Assembly: GCF_002157225.2 (NCBI RefSeq)
Contig: NZ_CP020038.1
Location: 5,672,501-5,736,500, forward strand
Source: Agarilytica rhodophyticola
GTDB lineage: Bacteria; Pseudomonadota; Gammaproteobacteria; Pseudomonadales; Cellvibrionaceae
DNA length: 64,000 nt
Reading direction: 5' to 3'
Shown in pieces: positions 9,252 through 17,623 of the stretch. The position numbers and the translations under genes were made by a program. The notes under the pieces were generated by a model, which was given only the letters and a program-made list of their open reading frames with translations, did no database searches and was not told the DNA's origin. How positions within the stretch are numbered: position 1 is the stretch's first letter; each line of letters begins with the position of its first letter.

Positions 9252-10370
9252 GTGAAGTTTGTATTTTTTATCGTATTATTAAATTTTTCCACACTATCTT
9301 TTGCTGGCAATAAAGTACCGGTTATTCTCGATACAGATATGGCAATAGATGACTGGGCGGCACTGCTACTTCTGGCTATGCATGAAGATATTAACTTGTT
9401 AGCGGTAACCGCTAACGGTGTTGGTGAATCGCGTTGTCAACCCGCAATGGAAAACATTCCCAAGCTACTAGATCTTACGCCTTCGCAAAAAGTGGCTATT
9501 GCCTGTGGTGATGACTATCCAATAGACGGGTTTTTTGCCTTTCCAGAGGCCTGGCGTCAACAAGCAGATACCTTATCTAATGTAAAACTGCCTACAAGCC
9601 AGCGCGAAGTGAGCAAATTACATTCGGTAGAACTTATTCATAAAATATTAAAAGAGAATAGTAGTGAGAAAGTGATCTTGGTCTCCACTGGCAGCCTAAC
9701 TAATATCGCTCAGTGGCTGACAAAGTACCCTCAACAAAAAAGCAGAGTTTCTCGGCTAATCATTATGGGGGGAGCATTTGACGTTCCCGGTAATATTATT
9801 GTGCCAGGCTTTACCGATAAACATCCGAATTTACATGCTGAGTGGAATATTTTTGTCGACCCTAAGGCTGCAAGTATTGTTTTTAAATCGGGATTGCCAA
9901 TAGAAACTGTGGGTCTAGATGTTACCAATCAAGTGAAAGTAGAAGCTTGGTTCGCCACGGCATTTAAAAAATCTGTTGCTACCCCTGCTGCTGAATTCTG
10001 GGATAAGGTATTAGATGATAACGATTGGTTTATTGACTCAGGAGAATACTACTTCTGGGATGTATTGGCAGCTATTGTTGCGATAGATTCATCTTTTTGT
10101 GAGGGCACATATGATTCTGTTGAAGTTTCCTACGATGTCACAGATGAGCCTTGGCAAGCCTCTGCACTTAAGTCCATACCAAAAACACTAGCTGACGGCT
10201 CAGTAAGAAATCACTTCTCGGCTAAAACCGCAGGCATAACAAGAGTCAGTGGTAGCAACCCTAAGGTAAAAGTGTGCCGAAAGACAAAAGCTCAAGCGGC
10301 ATTCGATTTGTTTACAAAAACAATTAATTCGAGGGATACATCCAAAAGCAAACATAAAGTTAACATGTGA
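9252..10370 (+). CDS. Exported inosine-uridine preferring nucleoside hydrolase
   Basis: I chose the GTG at 9252, one base after the stop of the NUP gene, because it directly begins a signal peptide (KFVFFIVLLNFSTLSFAG); the frame is open further upstream but overlaps the NUP gene. The product (372 residues) shows the calcium-binding DTDMAIDDWAAL motif, VSTGSLTNIAQWL, MGGAFDVPGN and AEWNIFVDPKAA of the IUNH family, which hydrolyse ribonucleosides to base and ribose. With the NUP-family protein and purine permease nearby, it likely frees bases in the periplasm for uptake. Confidence 0.88.
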   Translation: MKFVFFIVLLNFSTLSFAGNKVPVILDTDMAIDDWAALLLLAMHEDINLLAVTANGVGESRCQPAMENIPKLLDLTPSQKVAIACGDDYPIDGFFAFPEAWRQQADTLSNVKLPTSQREVSKLHSVELIHKILKENSSEKVILVSTGSLTNIAQWLTKYPQQKSRVSRLIIMGGAFDVPGNIIVPGFTDKHPNLHAEWNIFVDPKAASIVFKSGLPIETVGLDVTNQVKVEAWFATAFKKSVATPAAEFWDKVLDDNDWFIDSGEYYFWDVLAAIVAIDSSFCEGTYDSVEVSYDVTDEPWQASALKSIPKTLADGSVRNHFSAKTAGITRVSGSNPKVKVCRKTKAQAAFDLFTKTINSRDTSKSKHKVNM

Positions 10371-10375
10371 ATAAA

Positions 10376-10404
10376 ATGAGGGACATCTTATAGATGTTCC
10401 TCAT
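10376..10404. terminator. Bidirectional hairpin between the nucleoside hydrolase and TetR genes
   Basis: ATGAGGGACATC (10376-10387) pairs with GATGTTCCTCAT (10393-10404) with one G-U pair and a 5-base loop. It lies between convergent genes. Confidence 0.7.
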
Positions 10405-10433
10405 CTACGTATTTGCTAGCAATTTTTTATTTC

Positions 10434-11135
10434 TTAACTATTCTCTTGCACGGCTGCTTGCGGTATGGGCGGCTTTAGTCCAACACCGCTAAGAATCATT
10501 TTACTTAGAAAACCGCCGACCTCGTCGATCATCTTTTCTTCGTATTCTTCTCGCTCCATAATAGTCAATACTTGTGTCTTAAAATCAGCATAATGCTGAG
10601 TTGAAGACCAAATAAGGAAGATCAAGTGCATAGGATCTACCGGCTTCATCTTGCCCTGTGAAATCCAAGTTTGTATGACTTGTATTTTATCTTTAACCCA
10701 TGGCCGCATATCGTTGCGCATATACTCGCCAAGATGGGGAGCACCGGTAATAATTTCCATCGCAAAAAGCTTAGACGATCGCGGATGGCTATAGGAAAGC
10801 TCAACTTTTTTTCGAATAAAACGATCGAGCACCTCAGCAGGATCATCATCGACCTTTATATCGTCAAGGTGATCATTCCAAAGTTGCAGAATTCCATCAA
10901 GCACAGCTACATAAAGATTAGTTTTTCGACGAAAATAGTAATGCACATTAGCTTTGGGAATACCGGCCCTGTCAGCTATAGCCTGGATACTTGCCCCCGA
11001 AAATCCTTTTAAAACAAATTCCTCTTTAGCAGCCCTTAAAATTTTCTCAAGATTTTTATCACGTATTTTTCCGCGTTTATATTTGCGCGGAGCAGTAGTG
11101 GGATGATTCTCATGATCATCTATAATATTTACCAT
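10434..11135 (-). CDS. TetR-family regulator, RutR-like
   Basis: The 233-residue protein has a TetR helix-turn-helix at about residues 27-75 (ILRAAKEEFVLKGFSGASIQ, AIADRAGIPKANVHYYF). The C-terminal domain, with FAMEIITGAP and an MHLIFLIWSSTQHYADF helix, resembles the YcdC/RutR class, whose members sense pyrimidines or purines and control their degradation. It is divergent from xdhA, so it is the best candidate for the operon's regulator. A palindrome similar to the RutR box lies at 11838-11853. The ligand is inferred from context only. Confidence 0.87.
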   Translation of the reverse strand: MVNIIDDHENHPTTAPRKYKRGKIRDKNLEKILRAAKEEFVLKGFSGASIQAIADRAGIPKANVHYYFRRKTNLYVAVLDGILQLWNDHLDDIKVDDDPAEVLDRFIRKKVELSYSHPRSSKLFAMEIITGAPHLGEYMRNDMRPWVKDKIQVIQTWISQGKMKPVDPMHLIFLIWSSTQHYADFKTQVLTIMEREEYEEKMIDEVGGFLSKMILSGVGLKPPIPQAAVQENS

Positions 11136-11568
11136 GAAGCGGCCTTTTTTATTATCAAGTGTACGTTTTCAAAGAAATCCCTACACGTTTATCGACTTCA
11201 GACAAGCTTATGTTTTGCCCTTAATATAAACTTGCCACAAACGCGATAAATCCGACACTACTTATAATTATATTTCAACACTCTCAACAACAATTACCTA
11301 GGGTAACGCTGTTTCATTATTATGATATTGTTTTCACCTAGGATCTGTCTACATTAATTAGGCTCTGCCTCCTTGTGTTACAAGATATAATCCAGACTCT
11401 TATTATTTATCTCAATGTTTATCTTTGTCTGTAATTCAAAACGCCGTTATAGGAATAAATGTAAGCATACTCAACAGCATAGTATTGTATAAAAACCTAG
11501 AACAACAGCTAAAATTTAATATCAGAACTTTGGCCTGACCGCGACCGTATTGAAGCTCAAAAGCGATG

Positions 11569-11724
11569 GCTTTTATAGTGATTCACACTTAACTGTGTGA
11601 ATAATAAAGGTGCATCTTTACCATTGCATAGAAATGCATTTTTCTTTCGCTGCATATGTTTATATGATAAGTGACAGGTTACGACCCCACATGAAAACAA
11701 AGGAAAGTGCTTTTATAGTGATTC
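11569..11724 (+). repeat. Pair of 16-bp direct repeats in the xdh promoter region
   Basis: GCTTTTATAGTGATTC occurs at 11569-11584 and again at 11709-11724, 140 bases apart (about 13 helical turns). The first copy overlaps a palindrome, ATTCACAC at 11581-11588 with GTGTGAAT at 11595-11602. These could be activator or repressor sites for the xdh operon. The rest of the 779-base intergenic region shows no gene. Confidence 0.45.
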
Positions 11725-11837
11725 TGGCTATCTTAAAGTAAGTATTCACAACAAGACCTAGATAAGCCCAACCTAAGTAGTAAGACGGCACAAAATTGGC
11801 TTAATAGATAAAAAATCTATCATTGAACAACAAAAAA

Positions 11838-11853
11838 CTGTCCATGCGGACAA
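11838..11853. promoter_or_regulatory. RutR-box-like palindrome upstream of xdhA, candidate operator
   Basis: CTGTCCATGCGGACAA has the 16-base geometry of the RutR operator consensus (TTGACCANNTGGTCAA) and matches 10 of its 14 fixed positions. It lies 62 bases before the xdhA start. The divergent gene at 10434-11135 encodes a RutR-like TetR protein, so it is a natural ligand-controlled operator. Flanking A and T runs extend it into a hairpin (11832-11859). Confidence 0.45.
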
Positions 11854-11914
11854 GTTTTTGCTATATAAGCACCTATATCCATGACGCAATAGACCCACGC
11901 ACAGGAGTCATACT

Positions 11915-13513
11915 TTGCAATTCGTTATAAACAATACATTGATCACTGAAGATAACCTGCCAGCCGATCTCACACTACTGCGCTACTTGCGTGAAAATCA
12001 ACATTTGTGTGGAACAAAAGAGGGCTGCGCCTCGGGGGACTGCGGGGCGTGCACAATATTAGTCGGCAGCCTCAACACATCTGCTAACAAAGAGACTGTC
12101 GAGTATATTTCTGTAAACGCGTGTATAGCGCCAGTAGCTATTGCACAAGGAAAGCATGTAGTAACAGTAGAGCATCTTGCAGGTACCCCCCAAGAGTCAA
12201 CACAATCGCAATCTGAACCGCAGATAATGCATCCGAGCCAAGCGGCAATGGTAGAATCTCATGGTTCTCAGTGCGGGTTTTGTACTCCAGGGTTTGTTAT
12301 GTCTCTGGCCGGGCTCTATGAGAATAAGACCAATGCGCAGCTAACAGACGCGTCTTGTGCTAAAGTGTCCCGTGCTGAAGTGTATGATGCCATTTCAGGT
12401 AATCTCTGTCGCTGTACTGGCTACCGTCCCATTGTTGATGCCGGTTTTCATATGTTCGAGCGCGAAGATAATGACAATAGTGGCAAACACCATCATTTGT
12501 TCAACGATAAAATATTACAACAACTGCGCAGCATCACCGCTCCAGAAGAAAATATCAAGCACAAGGAAGCAGCGTTTATTCAAGCAACATCCATTGAGAT
12601 GCTTAATCAAACATTAAATCGTCTGTCGAACGCCAAAGTCATTGCTGGTGGAACGGACTTAATGCTAGAGGTGACACAACAATTCAAAGCCTTACCTGAA
12701 CTCATAGATGTGAGCAACATTCCAGAGATGCAAAGCTGTGACTTTGTTACAGATGAAGATGACGTAGACTCTGAGACAACATTAGCTGAGGAAAAACTTG
12801 TCATTGGCGCGGCTGTTACTTATTCGCAAATAGAAAAACAGCTGGCACAACGCTTTCCTGAATTATGTAAATTACTCACCCGTCTCGGCTCCAGGCAAAT
12901 CCGCAACCGTGGAACCATTGGGGGCAATATCGGTAATGCTTCACCGATTGCCGACACACCACCCATTCTGTTGTGTATGGATGCCGTTGTGGAAATAGGC
13001 GCTACCGATGGAAGTAGAAGAAAAGTACGTTTAGACGAATTCTATTTAGATTATAAGAAGACCGTGCTCAAAGATAGGGAATATATTATTTCCATCCAAT
13101 TACCCAGTAAAAACCTTGAGCAGTTCCATCGTTTTTATAAGGTATCAAAACGAATGGAAGATGATATTTCAAGTGTTATGGCTGCCATACGTTTTGACAT
13201 CCAAGACAATAAAATTGTCAGAACAAGAATCGCTTTTGGAGGGATGGCAGCAACACCGATACGAGCAAAGGATGCAGAAGACTGCTTTAAAGATGCTGAT
13301 GTGGATTCAGAAATCGCAATAAATGATGCCATTGCCAGTTTGAAGCAACACCTAAACCCGCTTACAGATGTTAGGGCAAGCGCACAATACCGCTTGAATA
13401 TTGCCGTAAATCTACTTTACAAAGCATGGTTGGAAGCCAACGGCGAAGTCATTCCCGATCTTGGCCACCACCATCTTGCAAGCGATAGCCAGGGGGGGAT
13501 TTCCCATGCGTAA
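11915..13513 (+). CDS. xdhA: Xanthine dehydrogenase small subunit (2Fe-2S and FAD domains)
   Basis: Translation appears to start at TTG 11915, behind AGGAG at about 8 bases. The 532-residue subunit has a plant-type [2Fe-2S] domain (C38, C43 and C46 in EGCASGDCGAC), a second [2Fe-2S] helical domain (SQCGFCTPGF and GNLCRCTGYRP), and from about residue 210 an FAD-binding domain (AGGTDLMLEV, RNRGTIGGNIGNASPIAD) with the CO dehydrogenase flavoprotein C-domain. It passes electrons from the molybdenum subunit to FAD. It is first in the xanthine-to-allantoin operon and overlaps xdhB by 8 bases. Confidence 0.95.
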   Translation: MQFVINNTLITEDNLPADLTLLRYLRENQHLCGTKEGCASGDCGACTILVGSLNTSANKETVEYISVNACIAPVAIAQGKHVVTVEHLAGTPQESTQSQSEPQIMHPSQAAMVESHGSQCGFCTPGFVMSLAGLYENKTNAQLTDASCAKVSRAEVYDAISGNLCRCTGYRPIVDAGFHMFEREDNDNSGKHHHLFNDKILQQLRSITAPEENIKHKEAAFIQATSIEMLNQTLNRLSNAKVIAGGTDLMLEVTQQFKALPELIDVSNIPEMQSCDFVTDEDDVDSETTLAEEKLVIGAAVTYSQIEKQLAQRFPELCKLLTRLGSRQIRNRGTIGGNIGNASPIADTPPILLCMDAVVEIGATDGSRRKVRLDEFYLDYKKTVLKDREYIISIQLPSKNLEQFHRFYKVSKRMEDDISSVMAAIRFDIQDNKIVRTRIAFGGMAATPIRAKDAEDCFKDADVDSEIAINDAIASLKQHLNPLTDVRASAQYRLNIAVNLLYKAWLEANGEVIPDLGHHHLASDSQGGISHA

Positions 13514-15872
13514 ACTACCACAAAGCTTTGCTGAACCAAGCAAGAGCAGCAGCGCCGATAAGAAAGCGTCACTCGCTCACGAATCGGCGCTCAAACATGT
13601 TGTTGGCAAGGCACAATATCTGGACGATATTCCAGAGTGGCCAAACATGCTTCATGTGGCCACAGGTATGTCTGTCCATGCCCATGCCAAGATAACCTCA
13701 ATAGATCTCGCTGATGTCGTGGCGGCAGACGATGTTATCGACGTTATTGTGCAAACAGATATTCCTGGTGATGCAGATATTTCACCAGTTTTTACCGGCG
13801 ACGTCTTGCTCGCTGGCGACACAGTGCACTATGTCGGCCAACCGATATTTGCGGTCGCTGCGCGAACTTTTGAAGCGGCCAAACGCGCTGTTAAATTGGC
13901 TAAAATTGAGTACCAAGTTCTACCGCCACTATTACACCCACGAGAATCGGTAGAGCAAAGCGACTTTGTTATGCCCACCCACAAAATGTCAATGGGGGAC
14001 GCCGAGCAAGCAATAAAACAGGCAGCACACAAGATCAGTGCTGACATGTATATTCGCGGGCAAGAACATTTTTACTTAGAGGGGCAAATAAGTATCGCTC
14101 TGCCTAATGAAGATGGCGGTATGCATGTACTGTCTTCCTCTCAGCACCCTTCTGAAGTGCAAAAACTTGTCGCCAGTGTCCTCGCTGTTCCCCTTAACAA
14201 AGTGCAAACAGAAGTTCGCCGAATGGGAGGAGGCTTTGGTGGTAAAGAATCCCAAGCGGCTGCTCTGTCTTGTATGGCTGCGGTTTTTGCAAAGCGCAAT
14301 CAATGTCCGGTGAAATATCGTATGCCCAGACAGGATGACATGGTGCAAACAGGCAAACGGCACGATTTCTGGAACCAATACAATGTGGGTTTCGACAATG
14401 AGGGTAAGCTTGCCGGTGTCAGCCTAGAACTTGCGGGAATGTGCGGCTGTACCACAGATTTATCCGACGGCATTGTCGATAGAGCCATGTTTCATGCCGA
14501 TAATGCCTACTACCTCAATAATGCTGATGTGATTGGATATCGCTGCCGGACTAACACCGTATCTAATACCGCCTTTCGGGGCTTTGGTGGCCCCAAGGGT
14601 ATGCTGACAACAGAAGCTATGCTCGATGACATTGCGCGTAAACTTGGCAAAGACCCTCTCGATATTCGTAAAATTAATCTTTATCAAGGTGACAATACTG
14701 AAACACATTATGGGCAAAAAGTAGAGGAAGATGTACTGCCACATCTAATTGCCCAACTGGAAGAAAGCTCAAATTATCGTGAGCGACGCGAACAAATTAC
14801 CGCCTTCAATAAATCGAGTAAATGGCTGAAAAAAGGCTTGGCACTCACGCCGGTGAAATTTGGTATTTCCTTTACATCCAAGCATTTAAATCAGGCTGGT
14901 GCACTTATCCATGTTTATACCGACGGCAGTATCCATCTCAACCATGGTGGCACTGAGATGGGACAGGGACTTTATACCAAAGTGGCGCAGGTGGTGGCAC
15001 GAGGTTTTGGTGTTGATTACCAGCGCATAATGATAAGTGCTGCGCGTACAGATAAAGTGCCCAATACCTCTCCCACAGCGGCTTCTGCTGGCACCGATCT
15101 CAATGGCATGGCAGCACTGGATGCTGTTAACAAAATTAAACATAATCTCATAGAGTTTGCCGCAGAGCATTATCAGGTAAAACCTGAGCAAGTAAGTATT
15201 CGTGATGATAAAGTGTGGATTGACGATAAACCTATTGCCTTTGAAGAGTTTATTAAACTTGCGTATATGAATCGTATTTCACTGTCATCTACGGGCTTCT
15301 ATCGCACGCCTAAAATTGGCTACGATCGCGCTTCAGCAAAAGGCCGTCCTTTCTTTTATTTTGCCAATGGCGCCTCAGTGTCAGAAGTTATTGTGGATGT
15401 GCTAACTGGCGAATATAAAGTGACACGAGTTGATATCCTTCATGATGTCGGCGACTCGATTAATCCCGCCTTGGATATTGGCCAAATTGAAGGTGGATTT
15501 GTACAGGGTATGGGATGGTTAACCACGGAAGAATTATTATGGGACGAGAAAGGTAAAATAATTTCTAATAGCCCCGCTAACTATAAAATCCCTACGGCCA
15601 CAGATGTGCCCGAACATTTCAACGTAGAATTATTTAACAGGCCCAACCAAGAAGATAATGTCTATTATTCCAAAGCGGTGGGCGAGCCACCTTTAATGCT
15701 GCCTATCTCAGTATGGTGTGCTTTGCGCGATGCCTGTGCCAGTGTCTGCGACTATACTTTTAGTCCACCATTGGCGGCACCAGCGACGGCTGAAAAAGTA
15801 TATGAATGTATGCAAGCAGCTATTGCACACGCAAGAAACGATGCAGGTAATCAAACCAGCAAAAGTATTTAG
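13506..15872 (+). CDS. xdhB: Xanthine dehydrogenase large (molybdopterin) subunit
   Basis: I place the start at ATG 13506, inside the end of xdhA, because AGGGGGG precedes it; the frame is open upstream without a better signal. The 788-residue subunit holds the Moco site. Family motifs seen are GGGFGGKES, the AFRGFGGPKG element, the GGTEMGQGLYTKVAQ element and KAVGEPPLMLP near the end, where E727 is the expected base-activating glutamate. It oxidises hypoxanthine and xanthine to urate in the cytoplasm. Length and domain split (separate XdhA and XdhB chains) match the bacterial two-subunit form. Confidence 0.95.
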   Translation: MRKLPQSFAEPSKSSSADKKASLAHESALKHVVGKAQYLDDIPEWPNMLHVATGMSVHAHAKITSIDLADVVAADDVIDVIVQTDIPGDADISPVFTGDVLLAGDTVHYVGQPIFAVAARTFEAAKRAVKLAKIEYQVLPPLLHPRESVEQSDFVMPTHKMSMGDAEQAIKQAAHKISADMYIRGQEHFYLEGQISIALPNEDGGMHVLSSSQHPSEVQKLVASVLAVPLNKVQTEVRRMGGGFGGKESQAAALSCMAAVFAKRNQCPVKYRMPRQDDMVQTGKRHDFWNQYNVGFDNEGKLAGVSLELAGMCGCTTDLSDGIVDRAMFHADNAYYLNNADVIGYRCRTNTVSNTAFRGFGGPKGMLTTEAMLDDIARKLGKDPLDIRKINLYQGDNTETHYGQKVEEDVLPHLIAQLEESSNYRERREQITAFNKSSKWLKKGLALTPVKFGISFTSKHLNQAGALIHVYTDGSIHLNHGGTEMGQGLYTKVAQVVARGFGVDYQRIMISAARTDKVPNTSPTAASAGTDLNGMAALDAVNKIKHNLIEFAAEHYQVKPEQVSIRDDKVWIDDKPIAFEEFIKLAYMNRISLSSTGFYRTPKIGYDRASAKGRPFFYFANGASVSEVIVDVLTGEYKVTRVDILHDVGDSINPALDIGQIEGGFVQGMGWLTTEELLWDEKGKIISNSPANYKIPTATDVPEHFNVELFNRPNQEDNVYYSKAVGEPPLMLPISVWCALRDACASVCDYTFSPPLAAPATAEKVYECMQAAIAHARNDAGNQTSKSI

Positions 15873-15890
15873 GCATGAATAAATTTAGTT

Positions 15891-16769
15891 ATGAATAAAA
15901 AACTACATTGGTCTGAAGCTGCGGGAATATGTCAGCGCTCAGGAGAAGCCTGGGTGCTGGCTACGGTTATTGGCACACAGGGCTCTACACCTCGCGACTG
16001 CGGAACCAAAATGGTAATAACCGAAAACCTCGCATACGACACACTAGGCGGTGGGCAGCTCGAGTTTAATATTATTGCCCGTGCAAGAGACCTAATCGAA
16101 CAAAAAAAATCACAGCAAATAGTGGAACATATCCCTTTATCTGCCAAAGCGCAGCAATGCTGTGGTGGTACTATGACTGTGCTGCTGGAATGTTTTTGCG
16201 AGCAAGGATTAAATATCCATATTTTTGGTGCAGGTCATGTAGCACGGGCACTAGTAAGTATTCTTGGGCAACTGGATGCCAGAATTCACTGGATAGATAG
16301 TCGCGCGGATGAATTCCCAGAGAACGTCCCCAATAATACGAAAGTGCTACAATACGATAATGTGCTACAACATGTTAACGATCTTCAAGCAGGAGCTTAT
16401 ATTCTTATAGTTACCCATCAGCACACCCTCGATTATCAATTACTAGAAGCGGTACTGGATAGAAAAGACAGTGCTTACATTGGTTTAATCGGCTCGGATG
16501 CCAAGGCAGCTCGTTTTAGAAAACGCCTGAAAAGCGCTTCTTTCAGCGACGCTGACATTGACAGTGTACACTGCCCAGTTGGACTTTCCGACGTTCCGGG
16601 GAAACAGCCTATAGAAGTAGCGGTATCCATCGCAGCGCAGCTCATACAGTATAGCCACAGTGACGATAAGACAAAAAAAGATAAATCCACAACAGAGCAA
16701 GTATCCGCAATAAATAATGCACTTGCGCACGAACATTCAAATCAGTCTGCAGAGAAAATCGAAAAATAA
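15891..16769 (+). CDS. xdhC: XdhC, xanthine dehydrogenase maturation (Moco insertion) protein
   Basis: The 292-residue protein shows the XdhC/CoxI signature (VIGTQGSTPRDCGTKM, the TLGGGQLE element, QQCCGGTM) and a C-terminal Rossmann domain (IFGAGHVARAL, then GLIGSDAKAARFRKRL). It binds and sulfurates the molybdenum cofactor for XdhB. It is 18 bases after xdhB and is not part of the final enzyme. The lysine-rich tail beyond residue 255 is low-complexity and probably disordered. Confidence 0.93.
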   Translation: MNKKLHWSEAAGICQRSGEAWVLATVIGTQGSTPRDCGTKMVITENLAYDTLGGGQLEFNIIARARDLIEQKKSQQIVEHIPLSAKAQQCCGGTMTVLLECFCEQGLNIHIFGAGHVARALVSILGQLDARIHWIDSRADEFPENVPNNTKVLQYDNVLQHVNDLQAGAYILIVTHQHTLDYQLLEAVLDRKDSAYIGLIGSDAKAARFRKRLKSASFSDADIDSVHCPVGLSDVPGKQPIEVAVSIAAQLIQYSHSDDKTKKDKSTTEQVSAINNALAHEHSNQSAEKIEK

Positions 16770-16774
16770 TTAAC

Positions 16775-17287
16775 ATGGCAATCACTAACGAAATATTAAA
16801 TATCGATGAAGTAAACAAACTATCAGTGGATGATGCATATAATATGTTTTTCAATTGCTGTCATTGTCAGAAATGGGCAAACCTTATGGTCGATGCCCGA
16901 CCATTTTCTTCCTCGCAGGTATTACTTGAATATGCCACCAGCAGCTGGTCAACAGCTTCAGAAGAAGAAATTTTAGAAGCATTTTTAGGCCACGCAAAAA
17001 TCGGCGATTTAAATGCATTAAGAGACAAATATGCCAGTGCCGAACAAGGACAAATAAAGCAGACAAGCGATGCAGTTTTACAAGAGCTCAAACAACTCAA
17101 CGATGACTATGAAAATAAGTTCGGTTTTATTTTTATAGTCTGTGCCAGCGGCAAACCTGCAGAGTATATGCTTGACATACTCAGGCAACGAATTCAAAAC
17201 TCTCGTAGCGAAGAGCTTAACAATGGCGCAGGAGAGCAGAATAAGATTACGCATATCAGACTAAAAAAATTACTGGGGATATCATGA
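16775..17287 (+). CDS. uraD: 2-oxo-4-hydroxy-4-carboxy-5-ureidoimidazoline (OHCU) decarboxylase
   Basis: The 170-residue protein has the normal family length. It shows CQKWANLMVDARPF, the LEAFLGHAKIGD element (catalytic histidine region) and the KFGFIFIVCASGKPAEYMLDI block (read in two parts). It decarboxylates OHCU to S-allantoin, the last step of urate breakdown here. It begins 5 bases after xdhC and overlaps uraH by 4 bases (ATGA), implying translational coupling. Confidence 0.94.
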   Translation: MAITNEILNIDEVNKLSVDDAYNMFFNCCHCQKWANLMVDARPFSSSQVLLEYATSSWSTASEEEILEAFLGHAKIGDLNALRDKYASAEQGQIKQTSDAVLQELKQLNDDYENKFGFIFIVCASGKPAEYMLDILRQRIQNSRSEELNNGAGEQNKITHIRLKKLLGIS

Positions 17288-17622
17288 CACGCGCTCCGAT
17301 TACCACACATATTTTAAATTTAAGTACAGGAACACCTGCCGCAGGGGTGAAAGCCACCCTCACTTCGCCACAAAGTAATACACCTGTTGCCTGCGGTGTT
17401 ACCGACGCAGACGGGCGTATATCTCAGTGGGATCAAGAAATTTCTCTTACGCCAGGAACGTGGTCAATTGACTTTTCAACAGCATCTTGGTTTAGCGAAA
17501 GAGGTGAGGATTCATTTTATGATAATGTCACCTTGTCATTTAAAGTTGTCGATACAGAGCAACACTACCATGTGCCATTATTGTTAAATGCCTTTGGCTA
17601 CAGCACTTATCGAGGCAGTTAA
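17284..17622 (+). CDS. uraH: 5-hydroxyisourate hydrolase (transthyretin-like)
   Basis: The 112-residue protein has the family's N-terminal TTHILNLSTGTPA motif (active-site H9) and ends in the typical YRGS tail, with the second active-site histidine in HYHVPLLLNAFGYSTYRGS. It hydrolyses 5-hydroxyisourate to OHCU. It has no signal peptide, so it acts in the cytoplasm with UraD. Its ATG overlaps the uraD stop codon. Confidence 0.95.
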   Translation: MTRAPITTHILNLSTGTPAAGVKATLTSPQSNTPVACGVTDADGRISQWDQEISLTPGTWSIDFSTASWFSERGEDSFYDNVTLSFKVVDTEQHYHVPLLLNAFGYSTYRGS

Positions 17623-17623
17623 T

